From contig JAUCBJ010007224.1 of assembly GCA_032718475.1 (NCBI GenBank), positions 79,649-143,648 on the forward strand: a DNA stretch of 64,000 nt. Reading direction: 5' to 3'. The stretch is from Nemertoderma westbladi (Eukaryota; Xenacoelomorpha; Nemertodermatida; Nemertodermatidae). The position numbers were made by a program, and so were the translations under genes. How positions within the stretch are numbered: position 1 is the stretch's first letter; the number at the start of each line of letters is the position of its first letter. The notes below the pieces were generated by a model. It was given only the letters and a program-made list of their open reading frames with translations, was not told the origin of the DNA and did no database searches. Positions 1-10,774 of this stretch are shown here, one piece after another.

Positions 1-282
1 AGCCCAACTGCCCGTACAAACTCGATCGGGCCGGACGGTCCGTCCACCTGAATATCTCTAATACGTTTCGAGACTGGGGGGGGGTCATGTGGCAGCCCCA
101 CTGACATACATATTATACAGTCCCAAAACTTTGTTATTACGGTTGCCTAGCAACCCTAGAGAGGAACTCTTAGGCCCACCTACAGAACTGTACGACAGGA
201 CTGCAGTATGCCATCAGCGATCGCTCGAACTTGAGTCTACATACGTTCTCATTTCGTGGCTAGACGCCATCTCCACAATATT

Positions 283-409
283 ATGGTTTTGTTCAGAAAT
301 AGAAAAAAATGAGAAAGTACGTCACCGGGGGTTGAACCAGCGCTATACGTACGATTCAGCCTATCATGCCTCATCAGTAGCGCTAACCAGTTCAGCCACT
401 TGCCCCTGA
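283..409 (-). repeat. Inverted copy of a ~127-bp ribozyme-bearing repeat unit
   Basis: This unit is a near-identical inverted copy of 565-691. Both share an outer AT-rich part (reading towards AACCATAATATT), a GGTTCAACC..CCGGTGACG block, a hammerhead-like core and a GTGGCTGAACTGGTTAGCGC-like start. That start resembles a tRNA-derived internal promoter, but I see no full cloverleaf. About 155 bp lie between the two copies, which point away from each other. Likely part of a small non-autonomous retroelement; its exact ends are not defined. Confidence 0.6.
339..385 (-). ncRNA. Degenerate hammerhead ribozyme motif
   Basis: On the minus strand the CTGATGA core and a six-to-seven base-pair stem I (AGCGCTA with TAGCGCT) are kept. 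The second core box reads CTGAAT where CGAAAC would be expected, so A15.1 is replaced by T and stem II is altered. Compared with the plus-strand copy at 585-630 this copy is probably inactive. Confidence 0.55.
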
Positions 410-564
410 CATTCACTCTCCCACCTAATCCACTTATATTGAACAGGCAATCTTAAGTTGCATATCCCATCTCTAACAACGGCCTCAAGTATGTTAAAGT
501 GAAACAGGAGTAAAGTACAAATAAATAAATATTCAGCTCGAATATTGCTGCCAGGTGATATTGG

Positions 565-691
565 GGCGAGTGACTGAACTGGTTAGCGCTACTGATGAGG
601 CCTGATAGGACGAAACGTACGTATAGCGCTGGTTCAACCTCCGGTGACGCGCTTTCTCATTTTTTCCATTTCCGAACAAAACCATAATATT
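565..691 (+). repeat. Ribozyme-bearing repeat unit, plus-strand copy
   Basis: Inverted partner of 283-409. It contains the intact-looking hammerhead at 585-630, then the GGTTCAACC and CCGGTGACG blocks and the AT-rich tail ending near 691. Such units with hammerheads are known in animal genomes from Penelope-like elements, retrozymes and schistosome-type satellites; which of these this is cannot be told from one locus. Confidence 0.6.
585..630 (+). ncRNA. Type I hammerhead ribozyme
   Basis: All conserved core positions are present in order. Stem I strand AGCGCTA (585-591) is followed by CTGATGA (592-598), then stem II (599-611; G-C, one G.A mismatch, C-G, C-G, T-A, 3-nt loop), then GAA (612-614). 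Stem III is short (615-622; A-T, C-G, G-C), A623 is the residue before the cleavage site, and TAGCGCT (624-630) pairs fully with the first strand. Predicted self-cleavage is between 623 and 624. The short stem III and open stem I are typical of the hammerheads in metazoan retroelements. Confidence 0.8.
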
Positions 692-699
692 ATCTTTAA

Positions 700-1200
700 A
701 TTTAAATACATTTACTGAGATTCCATGACAACCAAAATTATCAATAATTAAACCTACATCTCAGTCAGAATACTTCAGAAGATACAAAGGAATCGTATCA
801 AATTTTGCTGGACACCCTTTACATTCAACCTCCTAGAACTGAAACAATAGATCCAATTCTTCACTTTTTTTACTTTCTTTTTGAAGAGGTTTATAAACAA
901 GGCATATAAAGTCAGATTTATTTTTCCATCGGGATCGGGATTTTCAGGATCGAGATCGGGATCACGTTGCAACACTACTGTATTCGTTTTTCAAAAGTTA
1001 TTTGGTTTATTTCAGTTACACATCTGAATAATTCGTCTTGATCGGAAACATAAAAAGATTTAAATCCCCATTATAATGCTTACAATAAAAATAAATTTCA
1101 ATTAAAAAATTAATTAAAAAATATTTACAATAATAACCTCCAAATTAGAATCAATTCAATACATAGAAAAGCACATTGCCAATATTTTTGTTAGGCGTAC
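700..1200. other. AT-rich stretch with no recognised gene
   Basis: No recognisable coding frame, RNA gene or element end was seen. The only open frame here, on the minus strand at 775-975, has no family features. Confidence 0.5.
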
Positions 1201-1214
1201 AATAGTAACTTTAT

Positions 1215-1580
1215 TTTAAATCTAAAACTTAAATATTAAACCGTTAAACTTAAATCGTACACTTTAAACTTAAAAATATTACTTAAAAACCATAAATCTA
1301 AAACTTAAATATTATACCTTTAAACTTAAATATTAAACCTTTAAACTTAAATATTAAACCGTCAAACTTAAATCGTACACTTTAAACTTAAAAATATTAC
1401 TTAAAAACCATAAATCTAAAACTTAAATATTAAAAACCTTTAAACTTAAATATTAAACCGTCAAACTTAAATCTTACACTTTAAACTTAAAAATATTACT
1501 TAAAAACCATAAATCTAAAACTTAAATATTCAACCTTTAAACTTAAATCTTCCAATTTAAACTTAAAAAGCTTAAATTAA
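1215..1580. repeat. AT-rich tandem repeat built on ACTTAAAYATTA
   Basis: The phrases ACTTAAATATTAAACC, TCGTACACTTTAAACTT and ACTTAAAAACCATAAATC recur three times with periods of roughly 100-120 bp, with shorter ACTTAAA sub-repeats inside. The array lies just downstream of the transposase gene on the minus strand and might be its subterminal region, but no matching inverted copy was found on the other side. Confidence 0.6.
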
Positions 1581-1653
1581 ATTGTATACTTAAAAGTTTA
1601 TAATCATATATACAAATTATAAATGATATGAAACTAAACTTAAACTTAACAAT

Positions 1654-2859
1654 TTATTGCCCAACAGGCATGTTTTCTAAACGTAGAGCCGCTTCATAGA
1701 ATGTAGTGGTGTGCTGCGCTGCCCTTGAGCAGTCGCCGACTGTAACAGTGGCCCTGGAAATATCGATTAACTGTTCAAGATATTGCAATCGCTGTTCTCC
1801 TAAACCAACTCCGCTAACATCGGGGACAGTTATTGCTGATTTAACGGACGATTTAATCTTACTCCAAATCGTTTCGATGGGGTTTAACATTGGGCTATAT
1901 GGACCGAGTTTTACGAGTACAGCTTGACTTTCGGCAAAAACTAATTGTAGACGACTGTGGCAAGGCGCGTTGTCGGCGACGACAACAAGTTCGTTTAAAG
2001 CGAACCCTCCATCCACCCATTGATCCAGGGCACCTTGAACCCATTCATTCGCAGTTTCCCACGTAAATGACCCCCTCCTTGTATCCATCTTAACCACACC
2101 GTTCATTGTTATAGCACCAATAAGATGAATGTTTGGACCACGTGCGGCTGGTAAAGTAAGAATAGCTCTATTGCCTACTCTTGAACGGCCGTTTCTCCGA
2201 CGTAAAAATAAGTTAAAATTTGTCTCGTCCAGCCACATGACTTGACGCCCCTGGCGAATGTATTCGTTGATAACTTGAACATATTCACGTCGTTTCTGTT
2301 TATTGATGTCGTTGTTCATGCTAATTGGCTGGTGGTGTAACGATTTCATACTATAAAGACAACCATCCAGGGCATTCGATATGGTTGAAAGGCAAACGTT
2401 TATATTGTGACTCACCATTAGCCTGGATTTAATCATTCGTAGTGTTATGCACGGATTTTCCTCAACCCAGCTTATCATGTGTTCCAGAACAACATTACTA
2501 ATTATCTTAGGTCTATTACCCCCCTTTGGGTTTCCCTTTGGTTCTCCTGATCGAATCCATTGATACGCGGTTTTATAATTGACGCCAAGGGTATTGGCTA
2601 ATGCATTCCAGTCTTCACCTCGGTTTGCTGATTCAACAATCAACTGACGATCCCTATCGGTATACTTAAGATAGGTTGTTCTATTAACCAGGGCCGATTC
2701 TACTACTTCTGCGCGGCAATTAGGGCAAGTTGGTGAGTTTGCACCTACAATCGGAATACTACATGTTTCGTGAAGTAAGTGCCGACATGGAAGTAACCTC
2801 ACAGTGGGTTTCCGGATCATTGAATACTGACAAATGCTGCATTTGTCACTTAAGTTCAT
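1654..2859 (-). CDS. RING-H2 finger fused to Tc1/mariner/IS630-type DDE transposase
   Basis: Intact 401-residue single-exon ORF. Residues 7-48 form a RING-H2 pattern: C7, C10, C25, H27, H30, C33, C45, C48. A helix-turn-helix follows at about 66-103, a second basic HTH-like segment at about 115-165, then a DDE_3-type RNase H fold with catalytic D211 (in WLDETNF), D296 (in ADNAPCH) and E329 (in PMLNPIE), 32 residues between the last two. Known family members cut and paste DNA in the nucleus. RING domains usually bind E2 ubiquitin-conjugating enzymes, which is unusual on a transposase. No terminal inverted repeats were found around the gene, so it may be an immobilised or domesticated copy, or its ends may have diverged. 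Confidence 0.85.
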   Translation of the reverse strand: MNLSDKCSICQYSMIRKPTVRLLPCRHLLHETCSIPIVGANSPTCPNCRAEVVESALVNRTTYLKYTDRDRQLIVESANRGEDWNALANTLGVNYKTAYQWIRSGEPKGNPKGGNRPKIISNVVLEHMISWVEENPCITLRMIKSRLMVSHNINVCLSTISNALDGCLYSMKSLHHQPISMNNDINKQKRREYVQVINEYIRQGRQVMWLDETNFNLFLRRRNGRSRVGNRAILTLPAARGPNIHLIGAITMNGVVKMDTRRGSFTWETANEWVQGALDQWVDGGFALNELVVVADNAPCHSRLQLVFAESQAVLVKLGPYSPMLNPIETIWSKIKSSVKSAITVPDVSGVGLGEQRLQYLEQLIDISRATVTVGDCSRAAQHTTTFYEAALRLENMPVGQ

Positions 2860-4800
2860 TATTGTGGGATATATTGATAACTGTAAATTGAATTAAGATA
2901 GTTTGATTATATCCAGATAATATATTATGTAATATAATATTAAGATTATATACTTTTAATTGAATGTATATTTGTAGATTAGATCGTAAGTTGTGGGAAC
3001 AATAGGCCTAGGCCTACCGTCTGTAAGTTGTGCGAATAAGATATAAACAAATATTCGTTATACTTTACATATGTCCCTTTAGAAGCCCTATAGTATACCA
3101 AGGCTTAACGCCCTATGTAATAAATGAATGCCGTGATCTAACTGCATCTAACTGCAACTAAATTGTTTCTAAATCCCCACTCCCAATGAAGGGTGGTACA
3201 ACGCGCTATTAACCGCAGGGCCAGCGGTACACCATAAGTGCGAACAACGACGCTAGCTCTCTCTAATAAGTCTATAAAGTTTATATATAGAAGGCAAGTT
3301 ATAGCTACTGTAAATGAAAACTCACGAATGATATAGCTCAATTTACACGAAATAAAATAAACATTATGTAGTAAATTGAACACATACCACAACACTACTG
3401 CGGTTTCCATATCAATTGGGCGATTCGAAATACAAACTAAAGATTAAGTTAACGTAATGGATTTTCAGCGGTACCATATACACAGCATTACATCGCCATG
3501 GGTCAGGTTATTTTACTTAAAAAAAAAATAATTTTAACATTTATATTTGTTATTGCAGGCGCCTTTGTGCGAAAGTGTGCGAAATTTAGACAGCCTTTAG
3601 TTGGATTTGAAACCGCGCCGCCAAACACTATTATGAAAGCAGTTCAGTCGCTGTATCCAATCGGACACTGGCTGACTGGGACATATAATTGTTGGGGCTT
3701 GGGGGTAGGTAGGTGGGGCTGGGGGAGTGGGTGGGTATGTCTTTGAACCCACATTGAACAAGCTGTGTGGTAATTCTGTAATTTGAACATGTTTCTAATC
3801 GCCAGAGGTAAATCGTGCGGTTACCGGAGTGGTACTGTATGTTGATCAGCGCCATCAGCGGTATACCGCAACGGCACTGCTGGTCTATCTGTTGACGGTT
3901 AATTCAACAGGAAATGCCGTGTACATTTTGAGTCATTAACAGTCAATGGTAATGAAGATCATTTACCACTCATTTACTACTCACTCTTATAATTGTATGG
4001 TGTTCTCATGTATTCCATTAGATGGCACAGCATCCAGAAATCAGAAATCAAATATACAATTTTTCGGTTTACACTATACAGTACTTGACAGTTTGAGTAG
4101 AGTAGGCCTAAGTAAAGTAAAGTAAACTGGTATGAATGGCCTAACTATCGTTTTATTACCGGTAGGGTACTTCATTGATAAGAATTACCTTCAATGAAAC
4201 TTGCATTAAACAGTTAAACCTGCTTTCAATGAAACCTTCCATTAATTGCTGAATTGATAAAAAAAAGGTTACCGGTACTCATACCAGAATACCGGTAGGT
4301 AAGAATTATTAAAGCCAAACCCGTCTACGGCACGGCCTGTCCTGTCTACTATGAATGAATATATTTATTTATTGGTTTATCGCCAAATTTAAATGTCTAC
4401 TATGAATGAATATATACTGGTATTAGGCCTACAAGACCGCAATACGACCGAGTAATTCGAACTCGTAGCCATACACATCTCGCTATCTCCTGATCTCGGT
4501 TCAGCAATCCTGAATCAGTCCAACTCTGTAACATGGATGGATATCGGTACCCACATGTAGTTTCAGCACTTTCAGCAGTCAGGCAGCGCAATATAAATGC
4601 AAAGGTACCGGGTATTACATTAGGCTCTACCCTCCATACCAGTACCGTTACAGTAATATTATATACATTATCACTATCAAATTACTGATACAGGTCTGGC
4701 ATCAGTAATTAGTATTCTGTAATCTTTGTAAAATGAAAGTATTTCCTCAGTTAGTTAAAATACATAGGCCTAAGGCAAAGATATAGGCCTACTACTGTAT
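2860..4800. other. Non-coding AT-rich region
   Basis: Contains several short ORFs without family features, a G-rich quadruplex-like tract (3694-3735) and recurring ACCGGTA palindromes (for example near 4160, 4270 and 4293). No gene recognised. Confidence 0.45.
3694..3735 (+). other. G-quadruplex-like tract
   Basis: Six G-runs of three to five bases. The last four (GGGG, GGGGG, GGG, GGG) are separated by loops of one to three bases, which satisfies the classical quadruplex pattern. No adjacent gene start was recognised. Confidence 0.5.
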
Positions 4801-4819
4801 TTAATAAAAAATCCTAAAT

Positions 4820-5640
4820 TCCAATGGAAAATCTGAAATTCAAATGGAAAATTATAAATACTGTACAAATGGAAATCTGAAATTCAAATGGAAAATTTTA
4901 AATACAAATGGAAAATCTGAAATACAAATGGAAAATCTGAAATACAAATGGAAAATCTCAAATACAAAGTGAAATCTGTAGTTCAAATGGAAAATCTGAA
5001 GGCCAAAGGAATAATCATTTATTCCATTTATAAAGTATAGCCTTGAATATAATTTTGAATTTCTATAGAATTACACATTATTTGTTGGTTGTTGCCATTA
5101 TTGTACATATGTTGGTAGGCCTGCTACATTGCCTTATCATTTTGAAATTAAAATGGAAAATCTGAAATTCGAATGGAATATCTGAACTACAAATGAAAAA
5201 TCTGAAATTCAAATGTAAAATTTAAAATCGATTAAAATATTCTGAATATCAAACGGAAGGTTTTATAGACATTCATAAAATCGAATTCGTCATTTCTGAA
5301 ATCTACATTGAATTAACCGAAATCTAAATTTAATTTTCTAAAATCCATTTGATATATTTCAAAATTATTCTTTCCTTATCTGAAATCGTAATGTAATTTT
5401 TGAAATCCAAACGACGCATTCTGAAATCGAAATGATAATTTTAGAATCCAAATGACGCATTCTGAATTCGAAATGTAATTTAAAAAATCCAAATGACACA
5501 TGTTGAAATTGAAATGTATTTGTTTAAATACAAATGGTATATTCTGAAATCGAAATAGATTTATTGAAATCAAATTGTAACATTTTGAAATCAAAATAAA
5601 AGAACTGAAACCCAAATAGACCTTTCTGAAATCAATGTGA
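4820..5640. repeat. Satellite of ~20-40 bp units (AATGGAAAATCTGAAAT)
   Basis: The left half is a run of about 20-bp units close to AAATGGAAAATCTGAAATWC. The right half (about 5290-5640) has related, longer units containing TTCTGAAATCGAAATG and AAATCCAAATGACGC. The array abuts the broken integrase of BEL-1 and has removed or replaced the 3' end of that element. Confidence 0.75.
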
Positions 5641-5642
5641 TG

Positions 5643-8450
5643 ATTTATGAAATACATGTTGAAAAGGTGTAGAGTATCCAAAGGTAATGCTCTACTAGCC
5701 ATGCATGTCAGTAGCAGGCCCCATCGCTTGTGGGTCAGCCGTCCACTCTTTGCCTAAATCGGACCAAAACAATCCACCCCTGTATTCGTAAAGGGTCGGT
5801 CATATGCCTGCACTCTCGCTTCCGGGAGTTCAGCCATCTCCTGTTCCAATACTCTGGCGTTCACCCTCTTGCAAACCAGACAGGCGTCGTACATAGTGCC
5901 TACTGCCCTGCTTGGCTGCAATATAATGAATCGCTGTCTCGCCGCCGACAAACAGTGTAACTTTCCCGCGTGATGCAACCTCTTGTGTATGGTATATTTT
6001 ATACACTGTATATCCCATAGAATCGCTCTTTGCAATTCTATTGGGTGACTAGGGATTATCACTGGGAACCGAAACTGTGAGTTTATGTCTACAGTCTGGA
6101 TTCTCGATCTATGACAAATTAAACCCTTATGGATTAATGGACTCCATTTTCTAAAGGGTTTATAGAGAACTGGTCGTTGAGCCGATAATGAATATAATTC
6201 TTTTGGGAAGGCACACATTTGATAGTATTTCAAATGCTTTAATTCCGCCTGACCAATCTCATCCTCTGTCAGAGGTTGTTTCAATTTCCGAATTCGCTCA
6301 ACATTAGTGCTCATTGGTTCTCCTAAATGTTTCGAATGTTTTATACAAAGGTACGAAATGTATCGGCTTAACCACGCAGTTCTTTTACAAATTGTCAGCC
6401 AAGAGGCAGACGAATTTAGTAATTTGTCATAAACACTGCATGACTCTAATGCCAGCGACGGTTTTCCACTAACTAATGGAAGTTTTGAATCCAAACCCGC
6501 AGGTTTGGAAACCAAAGGCTCCATTGTGTCGGTCATTTTCTGTCCGTCACTTACCAACTGTGACTCTGGTTTAGTCTGTAAGGGTGGTTTTACGTCGTAA
6601 CTTACCCTTCCGGACCTAGTTGTCACGTAAGTCTGTTGGTCTGACAGGTCTCCGGGCCGCTCCAATAACTCTTCAGGCCGCTCCAATGACGCTTCTGGCC
6701 GCTCCAATGACTTGAGTTTGGCTTTAGACTTTGACTTAAAGACTTTCTCCACTTTGACTTCTGCATCTTCAGGCATCGGATTGGTCACTATCTTTAGTCG
6801 CTCTGGCCAATGTTCCTGTGTCCTCGTTAGAAAATCAGGCCCATGCAACCAAAACTCCTGAGACTCTTCCTGACAGAATTCCGCCGGCATTGCACCTCTC
6901 GAAGTTATGTCGGCCGGGTTCAACACTCCCGGACAATGTCTCCATTGTTCCTTCATCGAAAAGTCGATGATCTGAGCGCGTCTGTTGGCCACAAATGTCT
7001 TTAGTGCAATATTGTCGGCTGCAATGTATACTAACACCAAGGATGCATCCGTCCAATAGAATAAGGTCAATGTTGTGTCTAACTCCTCTATTATCTGTTT
7101 ACTTACCTCGACTGAAACTACTGCCGCCTGTAACTCTGCACGAGGGACAGTAATGTATTTGACCGGCATTGTCTTTGATCTAGAAGTCACAAACGCCGTC
7201 TCAAACTTGTCCTGACTTACCTCTCGGCGAAGGTAGGCTACCATACCAAAGCCGGTGTCACTTGCGTCACTGAATAAATGGAGTTCGAGATCAGCTGGAA
7301 ATACCAGCTGATTCGGAAAGTAGGAGCGGGGTACATCTATATTTTTCAATAGATGTAACTCGGCTTCCCACTCTCTCCACTGCTTTGCATGTATAGGAGA
7401 TATTGGTTCGTCCCACTCTAGGTCGGACAACCAAATTTTCCTCATGCACGCTCGTGCCTGTAATATTACCAGACTGATAAAGTTCATCGGGTCAAATAGT
7501 CTACTCAATGTTGATAAGCAAATTCTCTTTGTCAAAATTTTGTCTGGACTACTGGGCTCAAATCTAACTCTTACTTGGAACTTGTCCGTATTCGGATTCC
7601 AAGCGAGTCCCAGTACTTGCGCCATGGGGATGGGTTCTACCCCCAATTCTATGTCTCCGCTCCCGCGATCTTTCACCGGGAAAGATTCTAATAGGGCCTC
7701 CGAGTTAGTAGTGAACTTGGTCAGAGGAAATCCCCCTGTAGCCAAGCACTCCTGTAGGCCGTGAGCCACTTCTATGGCTTGTTCCGCTGTGTCCTTGGAC
7801 ACCAATCCGTCGTCCATGTAGAAGTTTCTCAAGATGGACTCGATCACTTCTACTGGATACTTACCAATCTGGGCTGTTGCCGTTTTCTTTAGAACAAACA
7901 GCGTGCCATTCGGACTATTGCGGGCGCCAAATATCCTAACGTACATTTGATACATAACCACTGGGCCGGATAAGTCTTCATTCTCAAACCAGAGAAATCG
8001 AAGGCTATCCTGGTCTGCCTTACAGGCTCTTACCTGGTGGAACATGGCCTCGATGTCACAAGTAAATGCGAATCGCCACTGTCTAAAACGTAACAGTATA
8101 CCTATCAAATAATTATTCAGGTTGGGACCATCCATCAACTCTGAATTCAGGGACATACCTCTATAGACTGCTGCGCAGTCATTGACTACTCGGACTTTGT
8201 CTGGCTTGTCAGGGCGAGTCACATAGTGGTGTGGAAGGTAATATGTCTGGTCTGTCACTAAGTCAGGGTCCTCTACCTTCCCAGCAAATCTCTTGGCGAA
8301 ATATTTGTTGATCTGGGCGCAATACTTCTCCCTAATGTCCGGATTCCTTAACAGCCGAGCCCTTACTCCGTTCAATCTTTTCAAGGCTAAGTTGTAGTTG
8401 TTCTCCAACTTAGGTGGTTGTCGACGCCACAACATTCCAACAAGGGTTGA
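5643..8450 (-). pseudogene. BEL-1 Pol: reverse transcriptase, RNase H, partial integrase
   Basis: The open part (5754-8435, 893 residues) starts near MLWRRQPPK and contains the BEL-type RT with YMDD around residue 207. RNase H follows, with DASD near 390, PRAELQAA, WTDAS and NPADITSRG near 510, then a long linker with three LERP motifs, an H2C2 zinc site and the first integrase aspartate in GVDCFGP. A TAG at 5754-5756 stops it, but the same frame continues for more than 17 integrase codons to 5703 and beyond before running into satellite at about 5650. The integrase therefore lacks its second aspartate and glutamate. The enzyme would have copied element RNA to DNA in cytoplasmic particles. 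It is dead because of the stop and the truncation. Confidence 0.85.
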
Positions 8451-9364
8451 TCATTCTCGAGGTCCTGGCGTATCAATTCCTTCTGTAGCTCCTCCTTACT
8501 GTATTGGAAAATGTCGAGGTCTCGATATTTAGCCACTTGACCCTCCACTATATCGGTATAAGTCAAAACATTACTCAAATGGGTAGGGTGGGCCACTGAA
8601 CCAGACCCACTGGTCTGATAACAGTAGTCCTCGGGTTCACTATCTGTCCGGTCATTGTGAAGCGGTTCCGACAACCTAACATTATCGGGAATCAACTCCT
8701 CGTCCGACTCACTAACGTCACTATAATGGTCAATACAGGTTCTCCTAAACTCGTCTATGTCTGGTGGTTCTACTAATGGTGGTTGAGTTATAGGCTGTAA
8801 TTCGTCGTATCTATCCATTGGCTTGTCGCCACCTGTAAACTCATAAGACATGGGTACTCTTGTATACCAACCTAGTATAGTCCTATGGGCATGTGGTCCA
8901 TTTACATGCGGTTCAGCTGGTCTCATTTCCCATATTTGGTGTGCGATCAGCTGTTCTGCTCCAATCAACATAGAAACATTCCTATAACCTACCTGGTGTC
9001 TCGGTACTCTGAGCTTGTCAAAATACTCCTGTGCTATGGGACTCATCGGCGGCACCTTACCTAACTGCCTGCTGAACCCCTTCATAGCTAGACACTTGAA
9101 TCCGTCTAATGGCAAAGCTCTCTGTTCTTGTCGAATGTGTTGGTCTCGCGGAAGTAGGGAATCTAGTTCTACAGAAATTATGTGTCCCTTGAGGTCACCT
9201 ACCCCGTGCATAGACTTTAACTCTATTTGGATCTCCTCTGCGTCCTGGAAGCTAGAAACGGCTCTCGCCACTTCCTCGTCGATATAAGATAATGTGGACG
9301 CAGTGTCCAACATCACATATATTCGCTTCGATCCCTTATCTCCAGTGAGTTTCACTGGAATCAC
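8387..9364 (-). pseudogene. BEL-1 aspartic protease region (DUF1758-like)
   Basis: 325-residue open frame. It begins with a retropepsin-like segment (MLDTASTLSYID, active-site LDTA where many relatives have LDSG), followed by the conserved GYRNVSMLIGAEQ and ILGWYTRVP blocks typical of the BEL protease domain. It ends by frameshift near 8437, where the homologous Pol frame takes over. The equivalent break in BEL-3 lies at a different place, so this is decay and not programmed frameshifting. Confidence 0.75.
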
Positions 9365-10110
9365 GCTAAATATTTAGCCGATGATACATACGTCCGCGCG
9401 CTGGTCGATGAACTATCCGCAGTAAAACCTTGGCAGGTCACTTCTCTCGCGCTCGCCTCGCCATCCTCGTCCGACGAACCTGGTTGGTAACCATCGTCCT
9501 GGATTGCAGTGTACGTATTTCTCCTTATCGATCCGGGTTCTTTGCTCCCCTTCCTTTGAGGATTTCGCTGTAAGTAACGGTCCGGTCCGTTGGGGTATGG
9601 AAATCCGCATGTAGCAACTTGTGATGTAGTCTGCCGCATTCCATGCATCCGTCCTTGCTGTTCGGGCACTGCTGCCGTACATGGCCTGGCGCAAGACATG
9701 CCCAACAGGTGTCCAACGTCCGCACTTGAACTCTTCTGAACTTCCGAATTTAATTCCTTGAACCGTCTGCAACTGTCTAACTTATGGTCGTCAGATTTTA
9801 GCTCCTTTAGTAAGCAGTATTGGCAACCTACAAATCCATCCGGCAACTCCTGTTGCTTTAACCTAGGTCTATCTAACCGCTCACCTGACCATACTCGCGA
9901 GTCTGATCTAAAGGCTGGGGTACTCGAATTATATCTGTCTACTGAGTTAAATGTCACAGTGGTCCTGTCATCGTCAAAAATTACCATAGACTTACCGGTA
10001 ACAGGTTTAGACTCCCTCATAGAGAAGTTTGACTTCATCTCTGCTACTGTGTCTGTGGCTATAATGTCATGAATATGTTGAAGTGTCAACACCTTACCTT
10101 GACCTTCCAA
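9361..10110 (-). pseudogene. BEL-1 Gag C-terminal part with zinc knuckle
   Basis: One frame holds the segment after the capsid-like domain (GKVLTLQHIHD onward). The zinc knuckle pair, with spacing C-x2-C-x4-H-x4-C (CWACLAPGHVRQQC) followed by C-x2-C-x3-H-x4-H, is in another frame at 9525-9725. At least two frameshifts are needed to join them. Zinc knuckles of this kind bind the element's RNA for packaging. Confidence 0.7.
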
Positions 10111-10128
10111 CTTATTCTCTAATTTGCG

Positions 10129-10732
10129 CTATTTCTGTTGGTAATGCATGTTTAAACGTCTTATTACGCTCTTTAAAACTTCGGCGTGATCACCATGATG
10201 AGGTAGATTCACCATCCTCAAGATGTCTAATGCGTTCGAAATAGCGTTCGCTAAGTTCAACAGCTCTAACGGAGTTGTAATCTTTCCGCCCTTACCCAAG
10301 TCTTCTACTATCGACTGTGCCATCTTGGTTTTATTCCCATAGATGTCGCTAAGCGTCTTCATTGCTAACTCGAATGCTCTCTCATTGCCGATGAAGTTGT
10401 CAGCAATTGCTCTAGGTTCTCGATGGAGCATTTGAAGCAAATAGTTGAACTTCTCATTGGGAGTAAAGGTGCTGTTGGTCAGCTGTTCGTCGACATAGGT
10501 TTCTAAACGTCCTCCAGTGTTTGTGGTTGCCCATAAACTTCTGGGGTTGTTGCGTCGGCAGTCCTTGCCTAGCAGCAAACTTCCCTATGTCTCTAAGGGT
10601 TGCGTCGTTCTGGGTTAACAAATGGTTTAGTTCCGCAGGGTTATTAAGTCTGGTCCTTTCCCGGGGATTGGAACTTGCCTGCTCTGCGTTGGTCCTTCTT
10701 TCCTTATAGTTTCGGGACTTCTGACGTCTCAT
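10129..10732 (-). pseudogene. BEL-1 Gag capsid-like domain (DUF1759-like)
   Basis: Two overlapping frames (10454-10732 and 10129-10578) together give the conserved BEL gag region. An FMGNHKHWRTF block is followed, after a frameshift near 10510, by a block with NEKFNYLLQML, and by a helical stretch with the same LLNLANAI motif seen in BEL-3. It would form the particle shell in the cytoplasm. Broken by the frameshift. Confidence 0.7.
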
Positions 10733-10774
10733 GTCTTCCTCTTCATCGCTTGAGTCGGTGTCGGTTCTTAGTGC

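Noticed and set aside
89-409. 106-codon plus ORF at the left edge
   Set aside because: It overlaps the minus-strand ribozyme repeat and is explained by it.
1200-1660. AT-rich array as terminal inverted repeat of the RING transposase
   Set aside because: No inverted partner on the other side of the gene up to about 4 kb.
4820-5640. CRISPR-like array
   Set aside because: Units are directly adjacent with no unique spacers; this is an ordinary satellite in eukaryotic DNA.
8387-8450. Programmed frameshift between protease and pol in BEL-1
   Set aside because: No slippery heptamer, and BEL-3 breaks at a different position relative to the same conserved motif.
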